From: Sphingomicrobium arenosum
Lineage (GTDB): Bacteria > Pseudomonadota > Alphaproteobacteria > Sphingomonadales > Sphingomonadaceae
Assembly: GCF_026157085.1 (NCBI RefSeq)
Contig: NZ_JANPVN010000001.1
Location: forward strand, 2,391,001-2,455,000
Reading direction: 5' to 3'
DNA length: 64,000 nt
Shown here: positions 29,441 to 39,023 of the stretch, piece by piece
How the letters are laid out: every line of letters starts with the position of its first letter
Position numbering within the stretch: the stretch's first letter is position 1
Notes under the pieces: model-generated
The model's input: only the letters and a program-made list of their open reading frames with translations
What the model was told of the DNA's origin: nothing
Databases searched by the model: none
Made by a program: the position numbers and the translations under genes

Positions 29441-30769
29441 CTAATCCTGTAACGGCGACCAGCTGGGATCGGATCCCCCCAGCGGGGTCGGCATGACACG
29501 CGCCCGGCCACCATTGACCGGGACAGCATAGAGGGTGCCATCGCCCGAACCCTGCTGGGTCCGGTGGAACATGACGAACTGGCCGTTGGGGGCCCAGCTC
29601 GGCCCCTCATCCTGCCAAGCCGAGGTCAGCAGCCGCTCGCCGCCGCCGGTGGGGGCCATGACGCCGATGCGGAACTGGCCGCCGCCGATCTTGGTGAAGG
29701 CGATGAGGTTGCCCAAGGGGCTCCACGTAGGCGAGGCATATTGGCCGCCGCCAAAGCTGATGCGGCGCTGGTCCGAGCCGTCGGCATTCATGATGTACAG
29801 CTGCTGCGAACCCGAGCGATCGCTCTCGAACACGATGCGCCGCCCGTCGGGCGAGAAGCTGGGCGAGGTATCGACGCCGGGCATGGTGGTGAGGCGGCGC
29901 GGCGTGCCGCCATTGGCGCCGACGACATAGATGTCGGTATTGCCGCCCGAGGCCATCGAGAAGACGATGTTACGACCATCAGGCGAATAAGAGGGCGCGA
30001 AGGTGAAGGCGGTGCCGGGCACCAGCAGGCGCGATTGACCGGTGGCGAGATCGAGCACGTAGGAGCGCGGGCGGCGACCCTTGTAGCTCATGTACACGAG
30101 CTGGTCGCCGCGTGGGCTAAAGCGCGGGGTGAGGACGGTTTCCTGCCCCTCGGTGAGGTAGCGATGGTTCTGGCCGTCACTGTCCATTAGCGCGATGCGC
30201 TTGACGCGATTGCCCTTGGAACCGGTCTCGGCGACATAGACGATGCGCGTGTCGAGGAAGGGCTCTTCGCCCGTCAGGCGCGAATAGACGGTGTCGGCGC
30301 ATTTATGCGCGGCGCGGCGCCAGTCGGAAGGATCGACCGAATAGCCCTGCCGTACCAGTTCGCGGCCCGTGACCGTGTCGAACAGGTAGCAGGCGAGCGT
30401 CAGGCGTCCGTTGCTGCCGACCTCGACATAGCCCGCGACGAGCGCCGAGGCGCCGGCGCGCTGCCAGTCGGAAAAAATGGGGTTGGTGACCTCGCCATCG
30501 CGCAGGCGGCGGATGCCCACGGGGCCGATGGGGGTGATGACCCCCGTCGAACGCAGGTCCGAGGAAATGACGAGCGAGACATTGTTGGCGACGGTGTCGA
30601 TGTTGCCGATCGGCGTGTTCATCGGCCCGCGCGCGGCCATCTGCGGCACGGCGACGGGCTGGGCGGCGGTCTGGCCGCCGACGACATCGACCTGCAGGCG
30701 GTCATCGTCCTGCGCATAAGCGACGCCGGGCACGAGCAGTGCCAGCATCATCATCAGGGGGCGGAGCAT
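29441..30769 (-). CDS. tolB: Tol-Pal system protein TolB
   Basis: The periplasmic protein has a signal peptide (LMMMLALLVPGVAYA) and an N-terminal TolB domain. A six-bladed beta-propeller follows, visible as repeated FSPDGR and WSPLG units. It relays between TolA and Pal. Two in-frame ATGs exist, at 30784 and 30769; the second is chosen because AGGAG lies 7 nt before it, giving 442 residues. The first overlaps the tolA stop and has no RBS of its own. Either way translation is coupled to tolA. Confidence 0.95.
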   Translation of the reverse strand: MLRPLMMMLALLVPGVAYAQDDDRLQVDVVGGQTAAQPVAVPQMAARGPMNTPIGNIDTVANNVSLVISSDLRSTGVITPIGPVGIRRLRDGEVTNPIFSDWQRAGASALVAGYVEVGSNGRLTLACYLFDTVTGRELVRQGYSVDPSDWRRAAHKCADTVYSRLTGEEPFLDTRIVYVAETGSKGNRVKRIALMDSDGQNHRYLTEGQETVLTPRFSPRGDQLVYMSYKGRRPRSYVLDLATGQSRLLVPGTAFTFAPSYSPDGRNIVFSMASGGNTDIYVVGANGGTPRRLTTMPGVDTSPSFSPDGRRIVFESDRSGSQQLYIMNADGSDQRRISFGGGQYASPTWSPLGNLIAFTKIGGGQFRIGVMAPTGGGERLLTSAWQDEGPSWAPNGQFVMFHRTQQGSGDGTLYAVPVNGGRARVMPTPLGGSDPSWSPLQD

Positions 30770-30780
30770 CGATTTTCTCC

Positions 30781-31551
30781 TCATGGCAATTTGTAGGTCA
30801 TGTCGAAATCCTTCCAGCGGTCGTAAAACTCCTCCGGAAGGCCGGTCAGCGGGGAGCAGCCCTGATAGGCGGCGATGGCGAGATCCTTCACCCGCTGCTC
30901 GTAACGTTGGTTGTCGCCATCGACGCCGCTCGTACGGGTGACGCGCGGGGGGCGGATAAGGTTGCCGCGCCGGTCGAGGCGCAGGTTCAAGGTGACGACG
31001 ATCTCATTGGCGCCGGGGCCGGGGTCGATCTGGCGGTTGGCGCAGGGCTGGATCTGGCGGCGGATCGCCTGGACGATGCCGGCCTGCGCTTGCGCCGAGA
31101 AAGCGGGGGCGGAGGGGCTGGCGGTCTCGGCCTCGCCCGAGCGGCTGTTGCCGTCGTTCACGCCCTTCAGCAGATCATCGCCAAGCCGCCCGGTGGGGCG
31201 CGGGCGGGGGCGCACGCGTTCGCGCGGCGGGGTCGGCGTGGGGGTCGCACGCTCGCGCGGGGGCGTCGGCGTCGGCTCGGCGCGCGGCGGCTCGGGCGTC
31301 GCGTCGGGCTCGGGCGGCGGCGGGACGCTGTCGTCGGGGAGATCGGGGGTGGTCGCCTGCGGCGCCTCGGTCGGCACCTGGCTCGGCGCGGCGGCCTCGA
31401 AGCCGACATCGTCGACGAATTCGACGAAAACGGCGGGCGGCTCGGCGGGGAGATTATGCTTCGCCAGATTGAGGCTCAGCGCCGCGACGAGCGCGACGTG
31501 GAGGCCGAGCGCCATGCCGTTGCCGGCCCATTCGGCGCGGTCGAGCCTCAC
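30781..31551 (-). CDS. tolA: TolA-like protein of the Tol-Pal system
   Basis: The 256-residue protein has one N-terminal membrane helix (MALGLHVALVAALSLNLA) and a long Pro/Glu/Arg/Thr-rich linker with repeated PTPTPPRERA units (about 75-120). Its C-terminal domain is TonB/TolA-like (PCANRQIDPGPGANEIVV). It links the TolQR motor to TolB and Pal across the periplasm. The linker is Pro/Arg-rich rather than the Ala/Lys helix of enteric TolA. The start is GTG at 31551, overlapping the tolR stop (GTGA). Confidence 0.88.
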   Translation of the reverse strand: MRLDRAEWAGNGMALGLHVALVAALSLNLAKHNLPAEPPAVFVEFVDDVGFEAAAPSQVPTEAPQATTPDLPDDSVPPPPEPDATPEPPRAEPTPTPPRERATPTPTPPRERVRPRPRPTGRLGDDLLKGVNDGNSRSGEAETASPSAPAFSAQAQAGIVQAIRRQIQPCANRQIDPGPGANEIVVTLNLRLDRRGNLIRPPRVTRTSGVDGDNQRYEQRVKDLAIAAYQGCSPLTGLPEEFYDRWKDFDMTYKLP

Positions 31552-32006
31552 TCCTGGCCGGCCCCCACCGACACGAGCGCGACGCGATTGAGGCCCGCGG
31601 CATTGAGTTCGCCCATGACCCGCATGACGCGGCCATAATCGAGCGTGCGATCGGCGCGCAGATAGATGCGGCGACCTTCCGCTGGGGCGGGTTCGGCGGC
31701 GATCTCGGCGAGGCGGGTGGACAGCGCGCTATCCTCGATCACCATGTCGTCGATGCTGATGACCCCGTCACGGTCGATCGACAATTGCACCGGCTCGGCG
31801 CTCTGATCCAGCGTCTCGGCATTGCTCTCGGGCAGGTCGACCGCGACGCCCGCGACGAGCAACGGGGCGGTGACCATGAAGATGATGAGCAGGACGAGCA
31901 TCACGTCGACGAAAGGCGTGACGTTGATCTCGGCCATCACCCCGCGGCGCGAACGACCGCGTCCACGCCGGGTCCGGCGTGAGGACGAGGCGAGCCCCAT
32001 CGCCAT
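31548..32006 (-). CDS. tolR: TolR (ExbD/TolR family)
   Basis: The 152-residue protein has a basic cytoplasmic N-terminus and one membrane helix with the catalytic aspartate in INVTPFVDVMLVLLIIFMVT. A periplasmic ExbD/TolR domain follows (RIYLRADRTLDYG). With TolQ it forms the proton-driven motor of the Tol-Pal system. It starts right after the tolQ stop and overlaps tolA by 4 nt. Confidence 0.96.
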   Translation of the reverse strand: MAMGLASSSRRTRRGRGRSRRGVMAEINVTPFVDVMLVLLIIFMVTAPLLVAGVAVDLPESNAETLDQSAEPVQLSIDRDGVISIDDMVIEDSALSTRLAEIAAEPAPAEGRRIYLRADRTLDYGRVMRVMGELNAAGLNRVALVSVGAGQE

Positions 32007-32699
32007 CTAGCGGCGCTCCAGCTGGCGGCTCAGCGTGGCCTGGAAGCGATCGGAAAAGCGGGTCAGCTCATTCTCGAACGCATCGAGGCGGTGGGTGAGG
32101 CGGTTGTAGGCGATGACCGCGGGGATGGCGGCGAACAGGCCGATAGCGGTCGCGAACAGCGCTTCGGCGATACCCGGCGCGACGACGGCCAGCGAGGTGT
32201 TGTTGGCACCCGCGATGGCGGTGAAGCTGCGCATGATGCCCCAGACGGTGCCGAACAGCCCGACGAAGGGCGCGACCGAACCGATGGTGGCGAGGATGTT
32301 GAGGCGGTCGGACAGCTTTTCCAATTCGCCCGCCATCGCATCCTCGCTCGCCACCGCGATGCGGTCGCGCGCGGCGGCGCGGTCGGCGAGCCCGGTCTTC
32401 ACCGAGCGATGATATTCATCGACCCCGGCGCGGAGGATGCGGGCCGACACGTCCTTGTGCGAACGGTGTGCATCGACGAAGACGTCGATATCCTTGGCAT
32501 TCCAGAACGCTTCGATAGTGCGCCGTGCCTTGGAGCGGGCGGAGGAGAGGCGGGCCGAATGGGTGAAGATGATGCCCCAGGTCCAGACGCTGGCGAGCAG
32601 GAGCCCGATCATCACGACCTTCACGACCACGTCGGCCTGCAGAAACAGGCTCAAGGGGCTCATCAGATTTTCGGAAGCGGCGAGGCCGGCAATGATCAC
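32007..32699 (-). CDS. tolQ: TolQ (MotA/TolQ/ExbB proton channel)
   Basis: The 230-residue protein has three membrane helices: residues about 22-43, and two after the cytoplasmic loop in the [20 protein letters not shown] and [17 protein letters not shown] segments. The blocks are diagnostic for the TolQ/ExbB family. It forms the inner-membrane proton channel with TolR. The start is a GTG at 32699, overlapping the TGA of ybgC. Confidence 0.96.
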   Translation of the reverse strand: MIIAGLAASENLMSPLSLFLQADVVVKVVMIGLLLASVWTWGIIFTHSARLSSARSKARRTIEAFWNAKDIDVFVDAHRSHKDVSARILRAGVDEYHRSVKTGLADRAAARDRIAVASEDAMAGELEKLSDRLNILATIGSVAPFVGLFGTVWGIMRSFTAIAGANNTSLAVVAPGIAEALFATAIGLFAAIPAVIAYNRLTHRLDAFENELTRFSDRFQATLSRQLERR

Positions 32700-33148
32700 G
32701 TGTTCTTCCCCTCTTGGGCGACGGCCTTGAACTTTTCCACCCAGTCGGCGGGCTGGCGTCGGGGCCGGCCGTCGGGGGTCAGGAGCGCGGCCGTCACCTG
32801 CGCTTGTGCGAGGATTTCATCCCCGCGCCTTACGCGTTGCTGAATGGAACAGCTGGCGGCCCGAACCTGTTGCACGACGCTCTCGACGATGAGCTCGTCG
32901 TCGAGTTTGGCGGGGCGTTTCCATTTGATGTCCATGTGGGTCACCGCATAGGCGCCGAGCCCCTCGTCATGGGCGGCGCGCTGGTCGATGCCGACGCGGG
33001 CGAGCATGTCGCTGCGGGCGCGCTCGAAATAGCGCAGGTAATTGGCGTGATAGACAATCCCCGACAGATCGGTGTCCTCGAAATAGACGCGGACGGGGAA
33101 GGAATGGAGCGCGCCGTCGAAGCGGCCCGTGGGCGGGGTCAGGGTCAT
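32696..33148 (-). CDS. ybgC: Acyl-CoA thioesterase YbgC (tol-pal-associated)
   Basis: The 150-residue hotdog-fold protein has the catalytic YFEDTDLSGIVYHANYLRYF signature, with the active-site aspartate in EDTD. It hydrolyses acyl-CoAs and is the standard first gene of the tol-pal operon. It is transcribed divergently from the membrane/XRE gene pair; the 183-nt gap holds both promoters. It overlaps tolQ by 4 nt. Confidence 0.95.
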   Translation of the reverse strand: MTLTPPTGRFDGALHSFPVRVYFEDTDLSGIVYHANYLRYFERARSDMLARVGIDQRAAHDEGLGAYAVTHMDIKWKRPAKLDDELIVESVVQQVRAASCSIQQRVRRGDEILAQAQVTAALLTPDGRPRRQPADWVEKFKAVAQEGKNT

Positions 33149-33255
33149 TACGGCCCCAATAGCGCAGCCGATATGCGCTGGAAAGCAGGGTTAAAGGCTC
33201 ATCGGCGAGCGGACTCCTATTTGCGACCGGCGGTGGTCGCGCAGCGCCGCGCCAT

Positions 33256-33316
33256 GTCACCTCAAGGTTACGCTTGACACGTGTCACCCATGGGTTACAA
33301 GTAACGCAGAGGTTAC
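33256..33316 (+). promoter_or_regulatory. Three operator-like inverted repeats over a probable promoter
   Basis: Three copies of GTMACS-N4-GGTTAC occur at 33256-33271, 33283-33298 and 33301-33316. A TTGACA (33274-33279) and TACAAG (33296-33301), 16 nt apart, form a plausible sigma70 promoter between and over them. The gene pair 33332-34002, including a small XRE repressor, starts 16 nt downstream. Autoregulation by that repressor is the natural inference. Confidence 0.72.
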
Positions 33317-33331
33317 ACGGAGTCGATTACA

Positions 33332-33799
33332 ATGGGCTATAGCAAGAAGGACAATCTCGATCTCAACCACATGCCTGCCACGGAGGACGTGCGCACGCAG
33401 CGGCGGATCTGGTTCTGGTTCGTGCCCTTCATCCTGTTCATGCAGGTCGCGGGGCTGGTCGATCCGGACGCGGGCGGGATGTCGCCGCTTATCCGCACCA
33501 GCCTGTGGGCGATGATCGTGCTGGTGATCGTGCTCGCGCTGACCGGCTGGGCGCCGTTCGGCTGGGGCAAGACGCAGGACTGGGCCGCGCTCGAGGACGA
33601 GATCACCCACCATCATCGCGCGAAGGCGTTCCGGGCGGGTTTCGTCGCCTGCATCCTGAGCGGCGTCGTCATCGCCTTTGCCGCGCTGTGGGTGGAATTG
33701 GCGCCGCAGCTCATCCTGCATGTCATCCTGTCGGCCGGGCTGACGGTGGCGGCCTTTTCCTTCGCCTGGCTCGAACGCGAGGATTTCGAAGAGGAATGA
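33332..33799 (+). CDS. Four-helix membrane protein paired with an XRE regulator
   Basis: The 155-residue protein has hydrophobic helices at about residues 27-45, 57-75, 102-121 and 125-144. A cytoplasmic loop carries DWAALEDEITHHHRAKAF and the C-terminus is acidic (EREDFEEE). The next gene, a small helix-turn-helix regulator, overlaps its stop (ATGA). Membrane protein plus mini-XRE pairs of this shape are widespread but mostly uncharacterised. No enzymatic motif is recognised. Confidence 0.75.
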   Translation: MGYSKKDNLDLNHMPATEDVRTQRRIWFWFVPFILFMQVAGLVDPDAGGMSPLIRTSLWAMIVLVIVLALTGWAPFGWGKTQDWAALEDEITHHHRAKAFRAGFVACILSGVVIAFAALWVELAPQLILHVILSAGLTVAAFSFAWLEREDFEEE

Positions 33800-34002
33800 G
33801 CGAGGCGCTGGGCAATCGAATCAAGGAGTATCGCGCGGCGGCGGGACTGACGCAGGCCGAGCTGGCGGCGGCTTGCATGGTGTCGCGCAAGACCATCAAC
33901 ACGGTCGAGAATGGCGTCTTCATTCCCTCGACCGTGCTGGCGCTTCGGATCGCGCAGGTGTTCGGGGTGGCGGTGGAGGATATCTTCTGGCTCGAGCCTT
34001 GA
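33796..34002 (+). CDS. Small XRE-family helix-turn-helix regulator
   Basis: The 68-residue protein is essentially one XRE/Cro HTH domain (RIKEYRAAAGLTQAELAAAC, then VSRKTINTVENG). The ending VEDIFWLEP is common to the short YgzD-like group of regulators. It overlaps the membrane protein gene by 4 nt and is probably the repressor acting on the three inverted repeats upstream of the pair. The gene ends 1 nt before the convergent DUF3089 gene. Confidence 0.9.
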   Translation: MSEALGNRIKEYRAAAGLTQAELAAACMVSRKTINTVENGVFIPSTVLALRIAQVFGVAVEDIFWLEP

Positions 34003-34003
34003 G

Positions 34004-35152
34004 CTAGCGCCGGCCCGCAGCGGCATGGGTGTCGCCGAGCCGATCGAGGAGGCGAATGAGGTCGTCCTGTGCGATCGCCATGTCGGCGAGATGCTTGCCC
34101 CAGCCGGGGAAGAAGAAGCCGCCCATGCCGGGTTCACCGCCGATGCGGTCGGTGCGGCTGTCATTCGCGCCGCGCGCGGTGGTACGGATTTCGAGATAGC
34201 CTTTCTGGCCCGCAGAGATGCAGCGCGCCTCGACCAGGTCCTCGCTGACCGCGAAGGGGCCGGGCGGCGGGCCCTTGGCGCTCCAGCGGATGGGGCCGCC
34301 CTTGACCGGATAGGAGGATTTGGCGAACCAGAAGCCGTCGAGCGACTGCCAGCCGGTCCCGCTCGCACCCGAGGGGTTGGTGCAGATGGGGCGATAGCCG
34401 GGGCGTTCTGAATAGCCGAACAGCGCGCCGGGGCCGGGGGCATCGCCGACGCCATAGCTCGACCAGCTCATCACACAGCCGGTCTCGGTGGCGCTGGCGC
34501 AGGCCGGGGTCTTGCGGAAGGAGCCGCCGACGCGCTCGCCGTCGGGCACCATGATGTTCCAGCCGGGCAGGATGGCGCGAAGCATGAGGTCGTGCGCGGC
34601 GCTGCCTTCGATCTCGTCGCGGATCAATTGCTCGAGCATGATCGAGCCCTGGCTGTGGCCGAGAAGCACGAAGGGGCGGCCCTGGTTATGGGTCTTGAGA
34701 TATTCGCGGAAGGCGGCGCGCACGTCGCCATAGGCGATGGCGCCATAAGGCGTCATGTCGGCGCCGGTCGCGGCGAGGGCGATCGCCGACACGGTCATCT
34801 GGCGATACACGGGCGCGAAGGGGCGGCAGACGCTGGAGAAGCGCGCGAACTGGAGCTGGGCGAAGAGCTTTTCCTCCGACGAGGAAGGGGTCATGTCGCT
34901 GTTCATGCCGCCGTCCGAACTGACCGTCGGATAGACGTAGAAACAGTCGATGGGGGCGGCTGCGTCGGGCAGGCTGGTGACGGGGCTGCCCCAGCCGGAC
35001 GGCAGGAGCCGGTGCGCGGTGACGCCCCATGAACAGACATCCTCGCGCCCCGGCAGGCAGAGCCAGCTGGCGGGATCGCGGTAGGAGGGCGGGACGGGCG
35101 CGGCCTGCGCGGTCGCGGCCGAAAGGGCGAGGGCGGTCAGCGCGATACTCAT
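34004..35152 (-). CDS. DUF3089 alpha/beta-hydrolase, exported
   Basis: The 382-residue protein has a signal peptide (ALTALALSAATAQA), the DCFYVYPTVSSDGGMNSDM block typical of DUF3089 proteins, and the nucleophile elbow GHSQGS. It is probably a periplasmic or surface esterase/lipase of unknown substrate. Its ATG directly abuts the ruvB stop codon on the same strand, so it may be read through from ruvB. Nothing suggests a role in recombination. Confidence 0.85.
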   Translation of the reverse strand: MSIALTALALSAATAQAAPVPPSYRDPASWLCLPGREDVCSWGVTAHRLLPSGWGSPVTSLPDAAAPIDCFYVYPTVSSDGGMNSDMTPSSSEEKLFAQLQFARFSSVCRPFAPVYRQMTVSAIALAATGADMTPYGAIAYGDVRAAFREYLKTHNQGRPFVLLGHSQGSIMLEQLIRDEIEGSAAHDLMLRAILPGWNIMVPDGERVGGSFRKTPACASATETGCVMSWSSYGVGDAPGPGALFGYSERPGYRPICTNPSGASGTGWQSLDGFWFAKSSYPVKGGPIRWSAKGPPPGPFAVSEDLVEARCISAGQKGYLEIRTTARGANDSRTDRIGGEPGMGGFFFPGWGKHLADMAIAQDDLIRLLDRLGDTHAAAGRR

Positions 35153-36193
35153 CTACTTCTCTCCGTCGAACAGGCCGTCCTGGCTGGCGGTGCCGCGCGG
35201 CGGGGTGAGGCCGAGATGCTGCCAGCCGCGACCGTTGAGCACGCGCCCTCTTGCGGTGCGGGCGATGAGGCCAAGCTGAATGAGATAGGGCTCGATCACG
35301 TCCTCGATCGTGTCGCGCGGTTCCGACAGGCCCGCCGCGAGCGTCTCGACCCCGACGGGGCCGCCGCCATAGAGATCGGCGATCATGGTGAGGTAGCGAC
35401 GGTCCATTGCATCGAGGCCGAGCGCGTCGATTTCGAGCCGGGTCAGCGCGCGGTCGGCGCAGGGCGCATCGATGCTGTCCGCGCCCTCGGCCTGCGCGAA
35501 GTCGCGCACTCGGCGCAGGAGACGGCCCGCGACACGCGGCGTCCCTCGGGACCGTTTGGCGACTTCATGGGCGCCGTCGGGGGCGAGCGGGGCACCGAGC
35601 AGGCCGGCGGCGCGGGTGACGACCTGTTCGAGCTCGGCGACCTCGTAGAAGTTGAGCCGGACGGGGATGCCGAAACGGTCGCGCAAGGGGGTGGCGAGGA
35701 GGCCCTGCCGGGTGGTCGCGCCGACCAAGGTGAAGGGCGGCAGGTCGATGCGCACCGAGCGCGCGCTCGGCCCTTCGCCGACCATGATATCCAAGGCGCG
35801 GTCCTCCATCGCGGGATAGAGGATTTCCTCGACCGCCGGATTGAGGCGGTGGATCTCGTCGATGAAGAGGACGTCGCCTTCCTCGAGATTGGTCAGCAGC
35901 GCGGCGAGGTCGCCCGACTTGGCGATGACGGGTCCCGAGGTGGAGCGGAAGCCGACGCCCAGTTCGCGAGCGATGATGCCCGCGAGCGTGGTCTTGCCGA
36001 GCCCGGGCGGGCCGAAGAAGAGGACGTGATCCAACGCATCGCCGCGCTTTTTCGCGGCATCGATGAAGATGCGCAGATTTTCGCGCGCGCCCTTCTGGCC
36101 GACGAACTCCTCGAGGCTTTTCGGGCGCAGCGCGGCATCGGCGTCTTCGGGGCGCCGGTCGGGGGTGGTGAGGCGGTCGGGATCGGTGGCCAT
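35153..36193 (-). CDS. ruvB: Holliday junction branch migration ATPase RuvB
   Basis: The 346-residue AAA+ motor has Walker A GPPGLGKT (61-68), Walker B with DEIHRLNP, the arginine-finger region [20 protein letters not shown] and the C-terminal winged helix ([14 protein letters not shown]). It drives branch migration with RuvA. In this genome it is separated from ruvA by one unrelated gene and a 187-nt spacer with no convincing gene. Confidence 0.97.
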   Translation of the reverse strand: MATDPDRLTTPDRRPEDADAALRPKSLEEFVGQKGARENLRIFIDAAKKRGDALDHVLFFGPPGLGKTTLAGIIARELGVGFRSTSGPVIAKSGDLAALLTNLEEGDVLFIDEIHRLNPAVEEILYPAMEDRALDIMVGEGPSARSVRIDLPPFTLVGATTRQGLLATPLRDRFGIPVRLNFYEVAELEQVVTRAAGLLGAPLAPDGAHEVAKRSRGTPRVAGRLLRRVRDFAQAEGADSIDAPCADRALTRLEIDALGLDAMDRRYLTMIADLYGGGPVGVETLAAGLSEPRDTIEDVIEPYLIQLGLIARTARGRVLNGRGWQHLGLTPPRGTASQDGLFDGEK

Positions 36194-36380
36194 GATCTAG
36201 CGGGTGTAGGACTTTTTCAGAGGGGGAAGTTGAGAAAGTTGACGGTGGGTCGCGCCCCCGTCCGGGACCCGTGGCGCGCACATGAGAGCGAGGGTCGAAA
36301 AGGGCGCGCAGCAGGTCATCGCCGCCATGATGCACAAGGCGGGCCGGGTAGGACAGTTTTTTGTTGTCGACGCGCCGCGC

Positions 36381-36845
36381 CTAGAAGTCGTGGTCGCGGT
36401 CGCGCAGCAGTTCGGATTGGAACCACGACCACCAGGCGGTGTCGCGTCGACCGATGATGTCGGCGACGAAAACGAGGCGGCCTGCCTCATCGAGCTCGAC
36501 CTTGCCTTCAATATAGCGTGATGTCGGGCTCTGCCGCAGGTCCGCGCCGGTGGCATAGGGGATGTGGGTGCCGTCGGGGTCATAGTCGCCCCAGCGAAAC
36601 GGCAGGGTGAGGCCGGCATAAGGGTCATCCTCGACCTGCCCCCAGGAGCGCAGGAGAAGGCCGGGTTCGAGCCACAGCGTGCGGCGGACGGTGATGGTCT
36701 CGATCGGCCAGCTGGTCGGCGGCTCGACCTCGAACAAGTGGTTACGCGACGAGATCTCGTAGGGGACGTCGTTGACGAACCACCAGCCGCTGGGCTCGGC
36801 GGCGGCCGCGGCGGCAAGCGCGAGGGCAGCGAGGGCGAGGGTCAT
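36381..36845 (-). CDS. Exported hypothetical protein between ruvA and ruvB
   Basis: The 154-residue protein has a short signal peptide ([15 protein letters not shown]) and a Trp-rich mature part ([31 protein letters not shown]). Its ATG overlaps the TGA of ruvA (ATGA), so it is translated with the ruvA message. The reading frame also stays open far upstream opposite other genes, but the overlap start is much the more likely. I do not recognise a family. Confidence 0.7.
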   Translation of the reverse strand: MTLALAALALAAAAAAEPSGWWFVNDVPYEISSRNHLFEVEPPTSWPIETITVRRTLWLEPGLLLRSWGQVEDDPYAGLTLPFRWGDYDPDGTHIPYATGADLRQSPTSRYIEGKVELDEAGRLVFVADIIGRRDTAWWSWFQSELLRDRDHDF

Positions 36846-37441
36846 TTGGCGGCTTTTTTGAGCGCCACCCGTACCAGCGCGTCGAGGGTCGCGTCCTTGC
36901 CCAGTTCTTCCTGCGCGGCGGCGACGGCCTTGCTCGCGATCGCGGGCTTGAAGCCGAGGTTGGCGAGGGCGGAGAGGGCGTCCTTGGCGGTGCTGCCGGC
37001 GGGTGCGACGCCCGGACCGGCGGCGGGGACGGCGGCGAAGTCGCCATATTTGCCCGCAAGTTCGTTGCAGATGCGCTGCGCCAGCTTGGGTCCGACGCCA
37101 TTGGCGCGCGAGATCATCGCCTTGTCCCCGCTGGCGATGGCGCTGCCCAATTCCTCGGGGCCGAGGACCGAGAGGATGGCGAGCGCGACGCGCCCGCCCA
37201 CGCCCTGCACGCCGGTAAGCGCGGTGAAGCCGGCTTTTTCCGCCGCGCTCATGAAGCCGAAGAGGGTCATGGCATCCTCGCGCACCTGCATCTCGGTGAG
37301 GAGCATGACATGGCTGCCGACCTGGCCGACGGCGTCGAGGGTGCGGGTCGAGACATGGACGAGATAGCCCACACCCGAGACGTCGAGGACGAGGGTATCG
37401 GTGCCGATTTCGGCGAGCTTTCCGGTGAGACGCGCGATCAT
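36842..37441 (-). CDS. ruvA: Holliday junction DNA-binding protein RuvA
   Basis: The 199-residue protein begins [13 protein letters not shown]. It carries the OB-fold domain, the tandem helix-hairpin-helix region ([31 protein letters not shown]) and a C-terminal domain III that binds RuvB ([20 protein letters not shown]). It forms tetramers on Holliday junctions. A beta-propeller gene on the opposite strand separates it from ruvC. Confidence 0.96.
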   Translation of the reverse strand: MIARLTGKLAEIGTDTLVLDVSGVGYLVHVSTRTLDAVGQVGSHVMLLTEMQVREDAMTLFGFMSAAEKAGFTALTGVQGVGGRVALAILSVLGPEELGSAIASGDKAMISRANGVGPKLAQRICNELAGKYGDFAAVPAAGPGVAPAGSTAKDALSALANLGFKPAIASKAVAAAQEELGKDATLDALVRVALKKAAK

Positions 37442-37541
37442 CCGTCGACTGTGGCGACGGCTCGTCCGTCTGTCGAGAGGGAGGTGACGCGGCGGCCTCG
37501 AAGGGGCATGATGGGCGCCGCTGTTCGAAAAAGGCACCTCC

Positions 37542-38531
37542 ATGCGAAACCTGCTGCTGCCCCTTCTTGCTCTCGGCTGCGCCGCCTCGATGGGCTGCGC
37601 GCCACAGGCGGCCGTCGCCGTGGCCGACGAGGAGCCCGCGCCCGCCACGCTGGTGGTCGGCAACAAGGGCGAGGACAGCGTCTCCTTCATCGACCTCGAC
37701 AGCGGGCAGGAACGGGTACGGCTGGCGACCGGCAAATGGCCGCACGAAATCGCCACTTCGCCCGACGGGAGCGAGGTGGCGGTGGTGCATTATGGCGCGA
37801 ACAGCGTCGAGATTTTCCATGTCGATCCGCCGCGCGCGCACCGGGTGATCGCGCTTGGCGACAATGTCGGGCCGCATGGCATCCTGTGGACGGCGGACAA
37901 TCGGCTGCTGGTGACGACCGAGCGGTCGAAGACGTTGAGCATCGTCGACCTGGCCGACGACAGCGTGACCGCGATCCCGACCGGGCAGGACGTCAGCCAT
38001 ATGGTCGCCGCGCAAGGGAGCCGCGCCTATACCGCCAACATGGGGTCGGGCACGGTGAGCGTGATCGACCTTTCGGCGGGGCGAAAGGTCGCCGACTTGC
38101 CCGCTGGCGAAACGCCCGAGGGGCTGGCGTTGTCGGGCGATGGCAGGACATTGTGGGTGGCGGACCGGGCCAATGCGACATTGTTCGCCTTCGATACCGC
38201 GAACATGGAGCGCGTCGCGACCATTGCCGTGGGCGACTTTCCCATCCGCGTGGCGGTGAGCCCCGATGGTCGCAGCGTGGTGACCTCGAACCTGATGGAC
38301 GGGACCTTGAGCATCGTCGATGCCGCTGCGCGCAAGGTGGTGCGCACGATCCGTGTCAACGAGGGCGAGGCGGCGGCGATGGTGACGATCCTGTTCGCGC
38401 CCGATGGCCGGACGATTTATGCTGCCGAGACGGGCAAGCGCCGGATCGCGGAGGTGGACTTGGCGACGGGCGAGGTGCGGCGATATCTGAGCGCGGGTGA
38501 GGGCGCCGACGGGCTGGCGCTGGCGGACTAG
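37542..38531 (+). CDS. YncE-like beta-propeller protein, exported
   Basis: The 329-residue protein has a signal sequence with cysteines near the cleavage site (ALGC at 13, SMGC at 19), so it may be a lipoprotein. Seven repeats of the VxDLxxGxxxxxIxxGxxPxGxAxSPDG type follow (for example [16 protein letters not shown]). Such propellers often bind DNA, haem or partner proteins in the periplasm; the actual role is unknown. It sits on the opposite strand between ruvC and ruvA and ends 4 nt before ruvC. Confidence 0.82.
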   Translation: MRNLLLPLLALGCAASMGCAPQAAVAVADEEPAPATLVVGNKGEDSVSFIDLDSGQERVRLATGKWPHEIATSPDGSEVAVVHYGANSVEIFHVDPPRAHRVIALGDNVGPHGILWTADNRLLVTTERSKTLSIVDLADDSVTAIPTGQDVSHMVAAQGSRAYTANMGSGTVSVIDLSAGRKVADLPAGETPEGLALSGDGRTLWVADRANATLFAFDTANMERVATIAVGDFPIRVAVSPDGRSVVTSNLMDGTLSIVDAAARKVVRTIRVNEGEAAAMVTILFAPDGRTIYAAETGKRRIAEVDLATGEVRRYLSAGEGADGLALAD

Positions 38532-38535
38532 GCGC

Positions 38536-39021
38536 TTACAGACCGCGCCGGGCGCTCTGGGCGTGATGCGCGTGAGTGATGGCGACGGCGAGCGCGTCGG
38601 CGGCATCGGGGCCCGCGATGGTGACGCCGGGAAGCAGGATTTTCACCATTGCCTGCACCTGCGCCTTGTCGGCGCCGCCGGTGCCGACGACGGCTTTCTT
38701 GACGAGGCTGGGGGCATATTCGCCGACGATGATGCCGCGGCTGGCGGCGATGCACAAAAGCGCGCCGCGCGCCTGCGCGAGTTTCAGGGTCGAGCGCGGG
38801 TTCTTGTTGACGAAGATTTCCTCGGCCGCGGCGCTGTCGGGGGCGTGGTCGGCGATGATCGCTTCGAGTTGGCTGGCGAGATGCGAGAGGCGCTGGGGGA
38901 GCGGCGCCTTCGGATCGGTCTTGAGCTGGCCGTTGTCGAGGTGCTTGAGGCGGTTGCCCTCGGCTTGGATGAGGCCCCAGCCGGTGCTGCCGAGGCCGGG
39001 GTCGAGGCCGAGGATTTTCAA
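38536..39021 (-). CDS. ruvC: Crossover junction endodeoxyribonuclease RuvC
   Basis: The 161-residue resolvase begins at the family signature [14 protein letters not shown] with the first catalytic aspartate. It has [11 protein letters not shown] for the catalytic glutamate and a [12 protein letters not shown] end with the final aspartates. The start is inferred as TTG at 39021, because the protein normally begins a residue or two before ILGLDPG and no ATG is nearby except one in a foreign-looking extension. It follows the YebC-family gene by 2 nt. Confidence 0.95.
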   Translation of the reverse strand: MKILGLDPGLGSTGWGLIQAEGNRLKHLDNGQLKTDPKAPLPQRLSHLASQLEAIIADHAPDSAAAEEIFVNKNPRSTLKLAQARGALLCIAASRGIIVGEYAPSLVKKAVVGTGGADKAQVQAMVKILLPGVTIAGPDAADALAVAITHAHHAQSARRGL

Positions 39022-39023
39022 CG

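Noticed and set aside
36381..38606. Very long open frames opposite known genes (for example 36381-38606 minus, 55829-57997 minus, 41051-42985 minus, 46453-48456 minus)
   Set aside because: They lie antisense to genes with clear family motifs, have Arg/Ala/Asp-rich compositions typical of GC-rich shadow frames, and show no domain of their own.
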